Part shown: one piece after another, positions 21,773 to 32,121 of the stretch
Position numbering within the stretch: position 1 is the first letter of the stretch
Layout: each line of letters begins with the position of its first letter
From: Symbiodinium natans
Taxonomy: Eukaryota > Sar > Dinophyceae > Suessiales > Symbiodiniaceae
NCBI GenBank assembly: GCA_905221605.1
Contig: CAJNDS010000384.1
Location: 38,501 to 102,500, forward strand
Length of the DNA stretch: 64,000 nucleotides
Reading direction: 5' to 3'
Notes under the pieces: model-generated
Told to the model about the DNA's origin: nothing
The model's database searches: none
Seen by the model: the letters and a program-made list of their open reading frames with translations, nothing else
Made by a program: the position numbers and the translations under genes

Positions 21773-22504
21773 CTTTGTACAGGAGTTGCGATATCTCTGT
21801 ATATGTGGAACTTGAAACAGTCTCCAAGCTGGGGCACTTTGTCCGATTTAAAATGAACTGTGCGTGGAACGACTTATGCCAGGCTTGCGGCAGTTTCGTG
21901 CAATGATGGGTAGACATCATCCCGAAAGAAGCCACTAGCCAAAAAGAAGTCGATCAGGTCGGAAGAGCGCCGACAGGAGTTGCCACGACGCGCCTGCAAT
22001 CCTGCCAGACCAGGGACACTGGGGACTTTTCAAATTTTCTTCGATCCTTCAAGTACAGGTACCTTTGTGACCTTTGTTGCCCATTCCATCCCATTCCCAT
22101 GGCCGCAAGTGCATCACCTCCCAAACCATCAGCCCACAGTGCCCTTGCACCCCTCTGCGGCGACAACAACGTCCTGAACTTCATCCCCCCCCGTCCTGCT
22201 CCTCTAGTCGACAACAGCCTCTGCCAGTCGATTTGCGGTCAAATCTCTGCGGAGACTGGTCCTGTCCAGGGAGGTTTCGGACTCGAGAGCAGAGCCTGAG
22301 AGCTGGCTTTCAAATATCACAGCAATGCCTACTGGCCTCACTCCCCGACGCACGAGTGGCGGGTGTCCTCCATTCAAAATCAAGCGCGGTGAACATGCTT
22401 CATGCCTGAAGGATGCTAGTCTGTCCGCGGTGGCCAGAGCAAGATAAGACGGGTAATGCCGGTAATGCCTTGCAATTTGCTCTGAAAGTCCACAACGGTC
22501 CTAT

Positions 22505-22830
22505 CTTCTCCAGAAGGTTGTCTTCGAACTCGTCGGATGACATCATGGCCATACCCTCCTCCTCGTCCTCCGCGCCCGGTCGCCTATACAGTATGAGAGC
22601 CAGGCCAAGCTGAACAACACTCGATTTTCTGAACTCCTAGAAAAACGGACATCCTGCAAGGATGCGTCGAGGCCCAGTCGCCGAACCAATAAGAGCTCGA
22701 TGCCATTCGGGGGAACCCTCAGCACTAATTTGCCTTGGGCTTGCGACAGCACTTTCTGCAACGGGTCATAGGAGAAGGTTTCCTCGTGTCTCGGGCGAGG
22801 GGCATCCTGGAGGGCAGCATGGTGGGGCAG
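22505..22830 (-). CDS. Exons of an unidentified gene
   Basis: One exon (about 22620-22815, after CCAG) reads EETFSYDPLQKVLSQAQGKL and on to GIELLLVRRLGLDASLQD. The adjacent downstream exon (about 22505-22584) reads well in two frames: an acidic one (AEDEEEGMAMMSSDEFEDNL) and an Arg/Gly-rich one that is in phase with the upstream exon if a 37-nt intron is removed. I cannot choose between them. Confidence 0.45.
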
Positions 22831-22852
22831 GCATGGCGCAGATTCTAACTAC

Positions 22853-23009
22853 AAGTAGCTGCAAAAAGGCAGCCAACGGGATGCTGCGCTTTTGCATCCA
22901 GGCTGCTCAGCTTGTCGTCCAAGCCCAACACATGATTCTCGAAGATGACGTCCACATCCGTGTGCTTCAAGTGCAATCCTTGATCAAGGTGGTGTCTTGG
23001 GAGCATCTT
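22853..23009 (-). CDS. Exon of the same unidentified gene
   Basis: A CCCAG acceptor is followed by a frame reading KHTDVDVIFENHVLGLDDKL and then SSLDAKAQHPVG, ending at a GTAGTT donor next to an in-frame stop. It lies immediately upstream of the exons at 22.5-22.8 kb and reads clearly as protein. Confidence 0.5.
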
Positions 23010-23584
23010 CTGGGATGAGCACGCGAAGGCTTTAGGGGGGGTGGGAAGGCAACTAGCACCTCTCTCCCCATGCGAGAGTGCCGTTTACAAGGCTTCCAGT
23101 AGGGCCCAGGAGTTTGCCTTGGGAAAAGCTAAGAAGCTCTTGCAAGTACCCCGTGTAGAATACGGCCCACGTATGTCCACGTAGGTTGCGTGAGTCAGCC
23201 AGGCTAGACGAAGAGGATGAGGGTCTCAACGATGCAAAAGCTTAAGAAAACAGACGTCGTGCAGGTGGCTCAACACCACCTCAATGATGTCATTACAACG
23301 TGACGCGGGGCTTGCAGGGGCTTGGTCAGAACGACTTTAGTCATCACAGCCCTGCAAAGGTCCAACGCTTCATATGCTTCATCCCGCAGATGCTAAGGAG
23401 CGGTCGTCCACAAACAAAGTATTTCAGCGGAAGCGTCAAGACATGCCAGGAGCCTGAGTTCAAGATCGGATCGGGAGTCTCTTAGGATCCCTATGTAAAT
23501 TCCCGCACAGCACTGACGCCTTTTAAGACAAAGCGGAAAAAGTCACGGATGCGATATGGTGCCTGCACAACTTTCAACCACGAT

Positions 23585-23755
23585 CCGCAACATGTGCCAT
23601 GGGTTTGCATAAGAGTTGAGTTGCCAATCTTGGTATCGAGAAGAACCTGACAAGCCAAATAGGGCAAGGTCTAAAACTATCAGCAGAAGGAGCAGCTCCG
23701 ACACCCGTTTCTCGCAACCCTTGGAGTACCGCTTCATTGACCCGTCTCGCAAACA
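23585..23755 (-). CDS. Membrane-helix exon
   Basis: The frame reads a basic segment (MKRYSKGCEKRV), then a helix SELLLLLIVLDLALFGLSG, then SSRYQDWQLNSYANPW. A basic lead followed by one strong hydrophobic helix suggests the first helix of a channel or transporter, or a signal anchor. No family is recognised. Confidence 0.45.
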
Positions 23756-24493
23756 GAGCACTCAGCAACAGCTTCACCCAAGCCCCGCATCCAGCCTCCC
23801 CTGATAGGGTGCGCAGGCGCCTCAGATCTGCAGTCTTGGCAGAGCTTGGCAGCTTTGGCAGCCGCAACCGCCGAAGTGTGATGCAACGGTCCTGCTTTGA
23901 AACTCATGCCAGGGCACAAGGGAGTGTTGTTGTTGCACGGACCTGCAGACGGCAAGGCCACAAACTCTTGTGGTTTGGCTTGGTTTGGCATCTAGGTTAA
24001 CTGAAGAAGCCACGCAATCCCTCTCAGCACAACCGGACATCTGCAAGGGGCACTTGCGCAGCCTTCAGCCACGCTCGGCAAAGCCCGCCGCTGCATCCTG
24101 GCAGAAAGCTCTAGCAGCTTCGCGAGGCATAATTCAGAAGCGAAATGGGGTTGCGAGACGGGACGACACGCCTAGAGCGACCTGAGCTCCGAAGACAGAA
24201 GCGGCCTGTCAACCTCCCCGTGTCTTCACGAACTGATGATCACCCTGAAATTCGGGGACCTCTTGAATACCCTTAAATTTCCTAAATCTCTGCGCTTCAG
24301 AACCGCGTCATCTTACCAAGCGGCCGCGGGCTGAGCGGCACAGGTTTGGCCACCGATCGCATGGGGATCAGGGGCAACTGAGTCAGCCTTAGGATGGCGA
24401 GGGCAAGGAATGGAGATGAGCAGGCAAACTAGCGATGGCTTCGGTTCTATCTCTGTCTTCGGTTGGTTTGGTATTGTGCCACACTAAGGACAT

Positions 24494-24801
24494 TCAGGGG
24501 CTGCTTAAGCAGAGCAGCCCGCCAAAAGACTCTTCCTCGAGGCTGCCGTCGGCGGCAGCAACTTCGTCCGGCCACACGCGGAAGGGAACCACATCATCGT
24601 CGAAGTCTGGGCAGAGGTGGCCACACGCTGTGGCGGGACAGTATTCAACAAGTCCCCCCCCGGTCCTCCCTCGAGGCTTGTCCAGGGTGGCATCCTGAGG
24701 CGTGGCGTGCGCGTTGCAAGCAAAGTAGGTCACGGTAGCTCCAGACAAAATTGCAGAGTCGCTACAGTGCAGGGAACCATCCTTGGGCCCATGGCCCAGA
24801 A
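24494..24801 (-). CDS. Exon (possibly terminal) of an unidentified gene
   Basis: A TTTGTAG acceptor leads into about 102 open codons: LGHGPKDGSLHCSDSAILSG, a Cys/His-containing middle, then CPDFDDDVVPFRVWPDEVAA and GSLEEESFGGLL, with a stop at 24494. The length, the acidic C-terminal half and even composition make it one of the better unassigned exons. The cysteines do not form a zinc-finger spacing I know. Confidence 0.55.
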
Positions 24802-24964
24802 CTACAAAGTTCACCGGAATCCACCCAAACTTAAGAACTCTCGGCCTGAGCTTTACGCTCCTGCAGGGAGTACCCATGGCAGCTTTCTAAATGTGTGAAA
24901 CCGAGCGAACCGGGTGCCCCTTGCACAGAGTGACAACCTACTCGTCCAGTTTGCGAAGGGGGGG

Positions 24965-25035
24965 GATCGCTATTAGATATTATTTAGTATTATCAATTAT
25001 GTTTAAAAATTGAAAAATCATTGTTAATTTTGAAT
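24965..25035. other. AT-rich island
   Basis: About 70 bases are nearly pure A/T (TATTATTTAGTATTATCAAT and on) in otherwise GC-rich DNA. No gene or repeat unit is seen in it. Confidence 0.5.
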
Positions 25036-25276
25036 ACTTGTTTGCTAAAGGAACTAGATGGCTCGGCGAGTCATTGTTACACATGTTAAGCCAAGGGGCT
25101 CGAGCCAAAAAGGGGCCAGGGTTTAAGAAACATCACGCTGGCGATATTGGGCCCCAGTCACACTTCATCACCTTGGTTCTCAGGTTTTGGGCTCAGGTGT
25201 TGGGGATTAATGCCGGCCTGCCTTGACTCCAAGCTGCCTCGATGGAGCCATACTTCTCAAGCAGAGCCCTGCAACG

Positions 25277-25370
25277 GCTTCAGGGTTTCGGGTTTAGGGT
25301 TGAGGGTTGAGGGTTTAGGGTTTAGGGTTTAGGGTTTAGGGTTTAGGGTTTAGGGTTTAGGGTTTAGGGT
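25277..25370. repeat. Interstitial telomere-like tract (TTTAGGG)n
   Basis: Nine or ten near-perfect GGGTTTA units follow three degenerate ones. It is one of the two longest tracts in the window, lying between the exons at 24.5 kb and the coiled-coil gene at 25.8 kb. Confidence 0.95.
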
Positions 25371-25795
25371 TCCCCATGCCCGTGAGAAGACTAGAAGCAA
25401 ACTGACTTCGCCTCGGCTTCTGGCCGAGAGGCGTCGAGAACAAGCAACCACCTTTAAAGCCCCCCTCTACAGAACTTGCTGGGAGTGGGACCGCCCTGCG
25501 ACCCCCTCTGGGACCCCTCCTGGGACCGTTGTGGGACCCTGAATCCCCTTCTAACCACCTCTGTGGCGCTGCACCATGTTGACGGCGGACTTGACGAAGC
25601 CATGCACACGCTACACCCCGCGTTCGCGCAAGCGTTTATAACGAAACAGAAACTACGAGTGAAAACGATTACCTGCAGGATTCCCGGAGGACCTATCATC
25701 TGAGACTGAATGGAGCTCGCAGACTGCAATTAACCGCTTGCCGCTAACCCGCTCTCTCCCGCTCACCCCCCGTTCGCAGACCCAAAAACGCTCAC

Positions 25796-26886
25796 CTCCT
25801 CAGGTCTTCCAGCGTCATCGCCGGCTCCTCTGAGTGAGCTCGGAAACGCTCCTTACCCTCACATTCCACAAAAGCCCTGCAGCCTGACAAAAGTGCTATC
25901 AAACCGACGCCAGACCACAGGTGACACGACTCAGTTGACAGGTCACCCACCTGGGCCGCCGCCTCCTTCTCCTCGAATTGGCGAAGTGACTTCTCCAGGT
26001 GCCCGGACTTGGCCGCCTCTTCTGCATGAGATGGACAAAGGACTGTGGGGTCGCGATTTGATCCCACTTGGGGTTGCAAGCACCAGCTTTGGTTGCCGGA
26101 TGTTGCCGGGCTCCCGAAGCCAGCAGTTCTGACAACAGTCACAGCGCCGTCGCTCTTACTCAGACGCTGCCTGCAGGAGCCCGCCAATGGCTTTCTTCCT
26201 CGCCGCCTTGTCCAGGACCTTCGCGCGCGGGGCCTTGCCGGCATTCCGTTCGAGTCACTCAACTGGAGTCTCGACGCCCTGTGCTACAGTGCTACGCCAT
26301 TACGCCCTAGAGCCATATGCCCGACAGAGTAACATGTCAAAGCTGCGCCTCTTGGGCCTTTTGCGCATTCAGCTTCTCGGCCTTGGCTGCCAGAGGTCCC
26401 TACAAAATTTAATTACAGGATGTTGCATGGCGCGTTGCTATCTCGACTCAGACAAAGGAGCGCCCGAGCTTCTGAGACAAAAAAATTGGTTGAGGCTCCA
26501 ACGACTCTGGCCACAGTCGAGCTGACCGCGCGCACGGCGACCGAATGGGCCTTGGCAGATCAGAGCCACATCGCAGCCATCCGTCGAGGAAGAATGGTCC
26601 AATGATCTGCAAAGCTATTCACTGTCATCTCCTGCATCCTCTATATTCCCTGCTGTGTTCGCCCATGTTCCCCCGCACCTGGGGCGCTGGCTATCTCTCT
26701 GGGCTCAGCTTCGGCCTCAGCCTCAGGCTCTCTCGCCTCTACCTGGGCATTATGATCTCCCACTTTTGAAGCCTCGGGTCCCGAGTCTCTCACCTCAGAG
26801 CTCGAGAACGTTCTAAAGGCAGGGGGGGGGCGCCTTCTCAGCCTTGGCCTCGGTCGCTTCAGCCTTCTCTGGAACCAGGACCTGCA
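25796..26886 (-). CDS. Ala/Glu/Lys-rich coiled-coil protein gene (several exons)
   Basis: At least seven short exons share one composition. In transcription order: about 26822-26886 (VQVLVPEKAEATEAKAEKAP), about 26650-26795 (a Glu/Ala repeat, VEAREPEAEAEAEP), about 26460-26548 (AHSVAVRAVSSTVARVVGAS), about 26345-26400 (LAAKAEKLNAQKAQEAQ), 26160-26262 (KVLDKAARKKAIGGLLQAAS, donor GTAAGA), 25951-26021 (EEAAKSGHLEKSLRQFEEKE, donor GTGGGT) and 25796-25876 (AFVECEGKERFRAHSEEPAM, donor GTGAGC). Heptad-like A/E/K segments suggest a structural or scaffold coiled coil. Splice phases were not all checked, so exon order and completeness are provisional. No family is recognised. Confidence 0.55.
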
Positions 26887-27389
26887 CCTCTCAGAGTCAA
26901 TGTTGAAACATCCATTTACAAAAGTCCCAAAAAGAGAGCAGGCATCACAGGGGTCGCCGTCGTTCGGGCCAGGAAGCCCTGAAGCCTGCACGAACAAGCC
27001 GGCCCGCCTTCAACTCGCTCCGCTCGTGCCTGTCGGGCCCCCACATCCTCCCCCCCACGCATCCCCCCCTAACAATGCGCCCTCGCCCCCTTAACAATCG
27101 GAAGTTCCCACATTTCCAAGCGGTTTAAGGACCCCGAAAGCCCCCAAAGCATCCACAAAAGCCTCTCAACATGTCCATTCTCCCTCGCACATGCGAAAAA
27201 AGAAAGGGGGGCGCCTCTTTGAAAAACTCTCCACTCCGACCCCCACCGCGAACCCAACTTCACGACCACGGCCAAACCACTTGACATAGTGTCCTTGCCA
27301 TGGCCTCGGGGGGGCTGGCACCGAGTTCGCTGCTGGCGATGGAGCCGGACACTCCGCCTGCACACCGTGGCTTCAGAAGGCCCTGATCG

Positions 27390-27551
27390 GCTCTAAAGAT
27401 CCCCCCAAAAGCCCCCAAGAACGTAACCCCAAGTGAGCCAAGAGGAACGTAAGCAACACTAAGGAAGGCCTGCAACAACAACTTTGCAAACAAGGCGGCG
27501 TGGGCCTTTTTGGGTGGCTGCGCAGGCGCAGGTCTCTCGGCCGGCCTGGCA
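27390..27551 (-). CDS. Exon with basic linker and membrane helix
   Basis: After a TTTTGCAG acceptor the frame reads GFFARPAERPAPAQPPKKAH, then ALFAKLLLQAFLSVAYVPLG and a Gly-rich hydrophobic run. A Pro/Ala/Lys linker followed by a helix could be a membrane-anchored tail. It may be the 5' end of the coiled-coil gene just downstream (similar Ala/Pro/Lys bias). Confidence 0.4.
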
Positions 27552-27658
27552 AAGAATCCCCTGCAAAACTCGTCATCAGGCAGGCCAGGCAGGCTGCGGG
27601 CCTAGCCGGACCCGGTGCCTTGGAAGGAGACGCCTGATTTCTTCTTTGCAATGAGTTC

Positions 27659-27678
27659 AGTGTTTAGGGTTTAGGGCG
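27659..27678. repeat. Short telomere-like tract
   Basis: Two to three GTTTAGG units lie directly beside the 3' end of the coding-like stretch at 27680-27812 on minus. Confidence 0.7.
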
Positions 27679-27679
27679 C

Positions 27680-27812
27680 TGAAGTGACTGCATGACATGC
27701 TGCAGTGCCTTGCGCTTGGGTGAAGCCGGTGAAGCCTGTCCCGTTGGCGTGGCTTCCTTCCTGCACGTTCGGGAACTTCGAGAGGTCCAAAACACTCTGA
27801 ACAACGCCTCGG
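27680..27812 (-). CDS. Candidate exon
   Basis: The minus frame reads VVQSVLDLSKFPNVQEGSHA and then a Thr/Gly/Ala-rich tail to a TAA formed by the telomere-like tract. It is probably an exon whose donor lies just before the tract. Confidence 0.35.
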
Positions 27813-28214
27813 CTTGCGAGAGGCCCAGAGGTCACGCTGCTCCGTCTGAGGCACGCCGATCAGCAACGCCTGGAGGCCCTGCAAAATTTGCCGGGCCGAA
27901 CTTCCGCAGTGAAACAGGGCGAAGTAGGAGAAGTCTCTAGTAACTCTAGTAGCTCAGGCTGAGAAAGTCTTCCTGTACAGTAATTGCATCTGTGACGAAC
28001 ATTGACGAACCAACGACACATCTGGACATTCCTGGCAAGGCGATGCCTCATGTGCCAGCGACCGCTGCCCGTGCCGCGACAGCAGCATCTCCAGGGTGGC
28101 TCTCGGGGTACACGCTTGGGCTGTTGGATGTATAGTAAGAATTGTAACAATAATAAGAACAATACTGACAATCAGAAGAAGAAAAATAATAATGTACATT
28201 CTCGCGGCGTTCAC

Positions 28215-28360
28215 AAGTGAGGATTCAAGCTTTGCATGGCCTCGCCAAAACTGGACTTTTGAAGAACTGCAAGGCCCTGTTGGAACTGCGCGACCTTGAA
28301 GAGCTTCTTGGGGGACTTGATGGCAATACCCATCTCCGGGAGGATGCTGACGAATGTTTC
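28215..28360 (-). CDS. Exon of an unidentified gene
   Basis: A GCCAG acceptor leads into ETFVSILPEMGIAIKSPKKL, then FKVAQFQQGLAVLQKSSFGE, ending at a GTGAAC donor next to an in-frame stop. Very protein-like. It could belong with exons at 29.1 and 29.8 kb on the same strand. Confidence 0.55.
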
Positions 28361-28481
28361 CTGGCTTCATAAAAGACGCTTTTTGCGGGGTCCATTTCAC
28401 GAATTCTAGCAGAATGAAGCCTACAAGAACACCAATTCAGAACAACTCCCCATGCGAGGCAACCTAGAGGAAACCACTACA

Positions 28482-28815
28482 TATATATATATATATGTTT
28501 GTTATTTTTATTGCTTTATTCATTTTTTACTTATATAATTATATATTTACATTTTTGTATATATGTATACGCAAGACGTCGTTGTTGCGGAGCTCCTCAT
28601 CAAGCAAGCCTCGTCCTGCTGCTTCCAGCTCCGACCATGCCTGTCTTCGACGGAGTTCGAACGTCTTCTGGCTGATACATACATACATCATACATACATA
28701 CATACATACATACATACATACATACATACATACATACATACATACATACCTACATACCTACATACCCACATACCTACATACCCACATACCTACATACCTA
28801 CATACCTACATCATA
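28482..28815. repeat. (AT)n and (CATA)n/(CCTA CATA)n microsatellites
   Basis: A short (AT) run lies at 28482-28497, AT-rich sequence follows to about 28570, then a long CATA tetranucleotide array at 28674-28750 grades into CCTACATA units to 28812. The Thr/His/Tyr frames over it are not genes. Confidence 0.9.
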
Positions 28816-28960
28816 TATTATTTATCTATGTACAATTTGTCTGAGCCCAAGGCATCCATGATGGACCCATAGTGGTCCACGACTTGCTCGCGGAAGGAGT
28901 CCAAGAGGCTGGCACAGGCACGCAAGGGCAAAGGATACACATCTCGGGCTAGGGCCAGGG

Positions 28961-28989
28961 TTTAGGGTTTAGGGTTTTGGGTTTCGGGA
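28961..28989. repeat. Short telomere-like tract
   Basis: Three to four GGGTTTA or GGGTTTT units, plus strand G-rich. Confidence 0.8.
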
Positions 28990-29139
28990 TCTCCCCATTG
29001 AAAGCCAGCGAAACACTGCTCGACTTGTCCCTAGCCCCAATGCCTTGCTGCTTGTTCGTCGACGTCACGGAAAGTCACCAAGTTGTTCTCACCGCCTCAC
29101 GCTCTAGGCATACTGTCGAGCTCGCGCAGGTCGCAACCT

Positions 29140-29372
29140 TTAAGCACGCTTGAGTAGGGCACTGAGTTCATCCCATAGCGCCCGGGGCTTCCCTCCGAAA
29201 GCACACTCCTGCAAGAGGTTGCGAGACGGGCTGGCTACATCTTTGTCTGCTTCACTCTCAACTGCCACTTGTCCTCCAAGGCCTTCATGAACATCCCAAA
29301 GCCACAACTGCCCTAGACACGGAATGCTTCCAGACCCAATGAAAGCGACTGCGTGGAGTACCCAAATTGCCA
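29140..29372 (-). CDS. Terminal exon of an unidentified gene
   Basis: The frame reads LAIWVLHAVAFIGSGSIPCL, then LWLWDVHEGLGGQVAVESEA and ends ALWDELSALLKRA-stop (TAA at 29140-29142). It opens with a hydrophobic segment and finishes with an amphipathic helix, consistent with a real C-terminus. The acceptor is probably the CTAAG just before the first leucine. Confidence 0.5.
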
Positions 29373-29826
29373 AAGCTTAGGGTACCACGTGGAGCTGCGG
29401 ATCCAGAGAGTATCTCCACCCCGCCGCCTGCACCACATGTTTGCAACTGCAGCTTGAAGTTATCCTACACCCCGCTTCAGAACTTCGCATCGATGCACCG
29501 ATGACAAGAACAAACACAAAATGGGGCAGCTCTACAATACTTCGACGATCCAGACAAACCGAGATCCCTTTCGCAGCCGGACCGTGGATCCCCATCGGAC
29601 ACGGAGACATCGCCGGAGTTGCTGCAGCAGCGGTGGGCCTGGGGTCGGGCGGCTTAACACGCTGCCCTTCACCCCTCTGATCACAAATTCTGTGCTCCCC
29701 CCCGAATTTCAAAAGGAACTGGGCGCGGTTCTGTTGAAGGTGTGAAACGTCTTCCTCATGGTGTTCCTGTGTGAGTTGCTAGGCCGCAATGGCAAGGCAG
29801 GGATGGTAGGAAGACTTGAGGTCACT

Positions 29827-29968
29827 GACAAGCAGTCACACGTTGCACCGAAGCTTCATGCAGCGGAAGGAGTTCTTTCACATGTCTCTCAACAGTATTG
29901 AAGTCTTCTTGAGGCATTCGTCGCACCTTGTCCTGGATGACGGCGAGCCATCCTCTGAATGCGCAGGC
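29827..29968 (-). CDS. Exon of an unidentified gene
   Basis: The frame reads AFRGWLAVIQDKVRRMPQED, then FNTVERHVKELLPLHEASVQ, a regular helical sequence that ends at a GTGTGAC donor. It lies upstream of the exon at 29.1-29.4 kb and may be in the same gene. Confidence 0.55.
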
Positions 29969-30051
29969 ATGAGCTTACATTGTGCAGTCTAGATGAATGT
30001 ACAACACATAGAGGTATGTAGTGCAGGTTGTCATAAAAGCATCTACATGTT

Positions 30052-30136
30052 ATTTATGTATTTATTTATATATACATATAGAGAGAGAGAGAGAGAGACA
30101 GATAGACAGATGGACAGATAGACAGATAGATAGACT
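30052..30136. repeat. (TA)n/(GA)n/(GATA)n microsatellite
   Basis: ATTTATTTATATA grades into GAGAGA and then AGATAGACAGATGG tetramers. Confidence 0.85.
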
Positions 30137-30274
30137 CCCTCAACGAGAGTTGTGCCTGACCCCCCCGGCCTCCAGGAAGAAGGTGTGGGCCTCGTTGTTT
30201 CGAGCAGTGGGGCTCAGGGGCCTGGGTGCGCCTGGCAGAGCTGACGATTGGGGATGAACGGTTTGGCTTTGGGC

Positions 30275-30370
30275 TGTTCCCCCCTTATACGAAGAGTCCT
30301 TTGTAGGGAATATAATAGGGAGTACTATAATCCCCATTAAGGACTGCTAGTAAAAGGGGGAACATCCCAA
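30275..30370. repeat. Possible dispersed repeat, copy D
   Basis: CCCTTATACGAAGAGTCC at about 30289 resembles CCCTTATAAGAAGGACCC at about 13598, and the following AT-rich AATATAATAGGGAGTACTA contains a short palindrome. The match is shorter than for copies A-C. Confidence 0.35.
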
Positions 30371-30974
30371 GTTTGGCTTCTTCAAGGTTCTTGTTTTGTT
30401 GCTTTCGGTCATAATAATCATAATCATAATCATAATCATAATCATAAGGGTTCAGGGAGCTTCCACACTGCAATGTGTCTTCAGCACAGGCGCTCCAAAG
30501 TGCCCCCCCCCCTCTCTGAAAAAAGACACGAGAGAGGGGCCAGTGTCCTCTCAACATTACTTTCAACTCCCAACCCCCCGCCCCCCCTTGGAACTTCGAC
30601 AGGGTCGCTTGGGATGACCGCCTCGGCACGCCCGAACAGATTAAAACGCTCTGAGAATCCTGATGCCAGTGCCCAACATGGCAAAAAAGAGACTTGGGCT
30701 CACACCTCCAGCCCTCGCTTGCGGGTTCGGCCTCCCAACGCAGCCGCTCAGTCAAGAGAGCTTGCACTGATGAGCTCATGGTTCCCAGAGCCCGCTCCGT
30801 AAATCAACAACAGCAACGCATGGCAACACAGAGTGAATACAGGGAGTGCTCCATGGAGTAAGGCCCTGGCTACAGGCTGGATCAATATCCCAGATTGTGA
30901 TGAGCTGCTTTCCCGGAGCAGTCTGCCTGAAGTCTGCCATGGCAGGAGACGAAAAAGGCGAGTCCTCTAAGTCT

Positions 30975-31890
30975 GAGGCAAGCGCAAGCACTTGAACAAC
31001 TTCTCTGTGTCATGCGCGTAGCCCAGAGCAGAGCATGCCTCAGAGGAGCCAGCCAGAGAGGACCTCCCCCAAATCTTAGCTTAAAACTTACCTGAAACCC
31101 GGGGGAAAGCAAATCTTAGCTCACCTGAAGCCCGGGAAAGTTTGAAAGTCCGAGTGCCTCCACGATGTCCTTCTTCGTGATGCTTCCATGGGGATCCTGG
31201 TGGAAGCCGTCCTCTCACACGAATGCGGTCCCCAAGCTTCGGAGCATTTGAGTTGTGGTGTATCAAGCCTGTTGCAAAATTCCCTGAGACTTCCTTCCCC
31301 CCCCGGAGCTCCCGCCAGGCAATGTCCAGGGTGCCAAAGCGCTCTCCGAGCAGCTCCAGGAAGTCAGAGACCTCATCGGAAACGACGAGCCATGAGAGAG
31401 AGCAGGCATCGATGTGAGAAGTGCAATGAGGGAACGGGTCCGCGCAGCTGGGAAAACCCTATGGGGGATGACCAGGGCCAGTGCCAGCTGGTCCGCTTCC
31501 GGGTCCAGGTCGGCCAGGCAGATGTAGCCTCCGTGCCGTGCCGGTGCCGCTGCAGGAAATGTATCGAAAAGGGAAGAGCAGGGTGGAGCAATGCACATCT
31601 CATCTGTCACACGCTTGCAGTGGCTTAACGTCTGTGCCTGCATCTAGAGAATCTAGACCTTGTCTCCTTTCGACTTTGCTGTTCAAGGGTGGCCTTTCTG
31701 GTCCCTGTCATACTCCTTGAAAAGCGATCTGAATTCTCCGGCATAGCCAAGGCCTCGATGCAGGGTCAGATCTCGACCTGCGAACCTAGTGTTCGGTCGT
31801 GCCCTGGGGAACCCAGCGACGGAGGGCATCGCAGAACTCACCGAACGCCAACCTTGCAAGCCAAGCTTCTAGCTCCAACTTGAGGTTCGA
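30975..31890 (-). CDS. EF-hand repeat protein gene (copy 1)
   Basis: Exons in transcription order: about 31795-31885 (LKLELEAWLARLAFGEFCDA), about 31455-31560 (GGYICLADLDPEADQLALAL), 31288-31382 (VSDFLELLGERFGTLDIAWR), 31125 to about 31210 (FHQDPHGSITKKDIVEALGL, donor CAG/GTGAGC) and about 30985-31065 (ACSALGYAHDTEKLFK). The order of a 'F-x-EFC-x-A-R' segment, a 'GY-x-x-L-x-DLDPEA' segment, an 'FG' helix, a degenerate EF loop (DPHGSITKKDI) and an 'ALGY..D...LFK' helix matches a repeated EF-hand module widespread in dinoflagellates, as I recall it. The visible EF loop lacks some calcium ligands (D-P-H-G-S-I), so binding is doubtful. The role is unknown, probably calcium-related. Ends of the gene are not defined; a start-like exon at about 30.69-30.78 kb (MSSSVQALLTERLRWEAEPA) may belong to a downstream gene. 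Confidence 0.6.
31089..31128 (-). promoter_or_regulatory. Tandem-duplicated 5' splice site
   Basis: On minus the sequence CCCGGGCTTCAG/GTGAGC is followed 32 bases later by CCCGGGTTTCAG/GTAAGT. The first donor ends the EF-hand exon in frame; using the second would add an in-frame TAA. It looks like a small tandem duplication spanning an exon-intron junction. Confidence 0.6.
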
Positions 31891-32121
31891 GGGTTCATGT
31901 GATGGCAACCCAGAAACACTGGAAACACTGAAAAGAACGGCAGCGGACTGGGATGCACCTTTGGTCGGATGAGACATGATGAGACCATGGCTCAGGACCG
32001 GGGCACTTCTCGGCCCTTGACATTTCTGAGGGCACTTTGTCCACTCTGCCTCTGCATCTCCGAAGTCTTTCCGGAGAAGCTTCCTGGGGCATTCTCCAAC
32101 TATGTCCGAGCATGCTTGTGC

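Noticed and set aside
25094-25115. GGCTCGAGCCAAAAAGG, similar to the reverse complement of the spliced leader
   Set aside because: Several mismatches and no adjoining retrogene; treated as chance.
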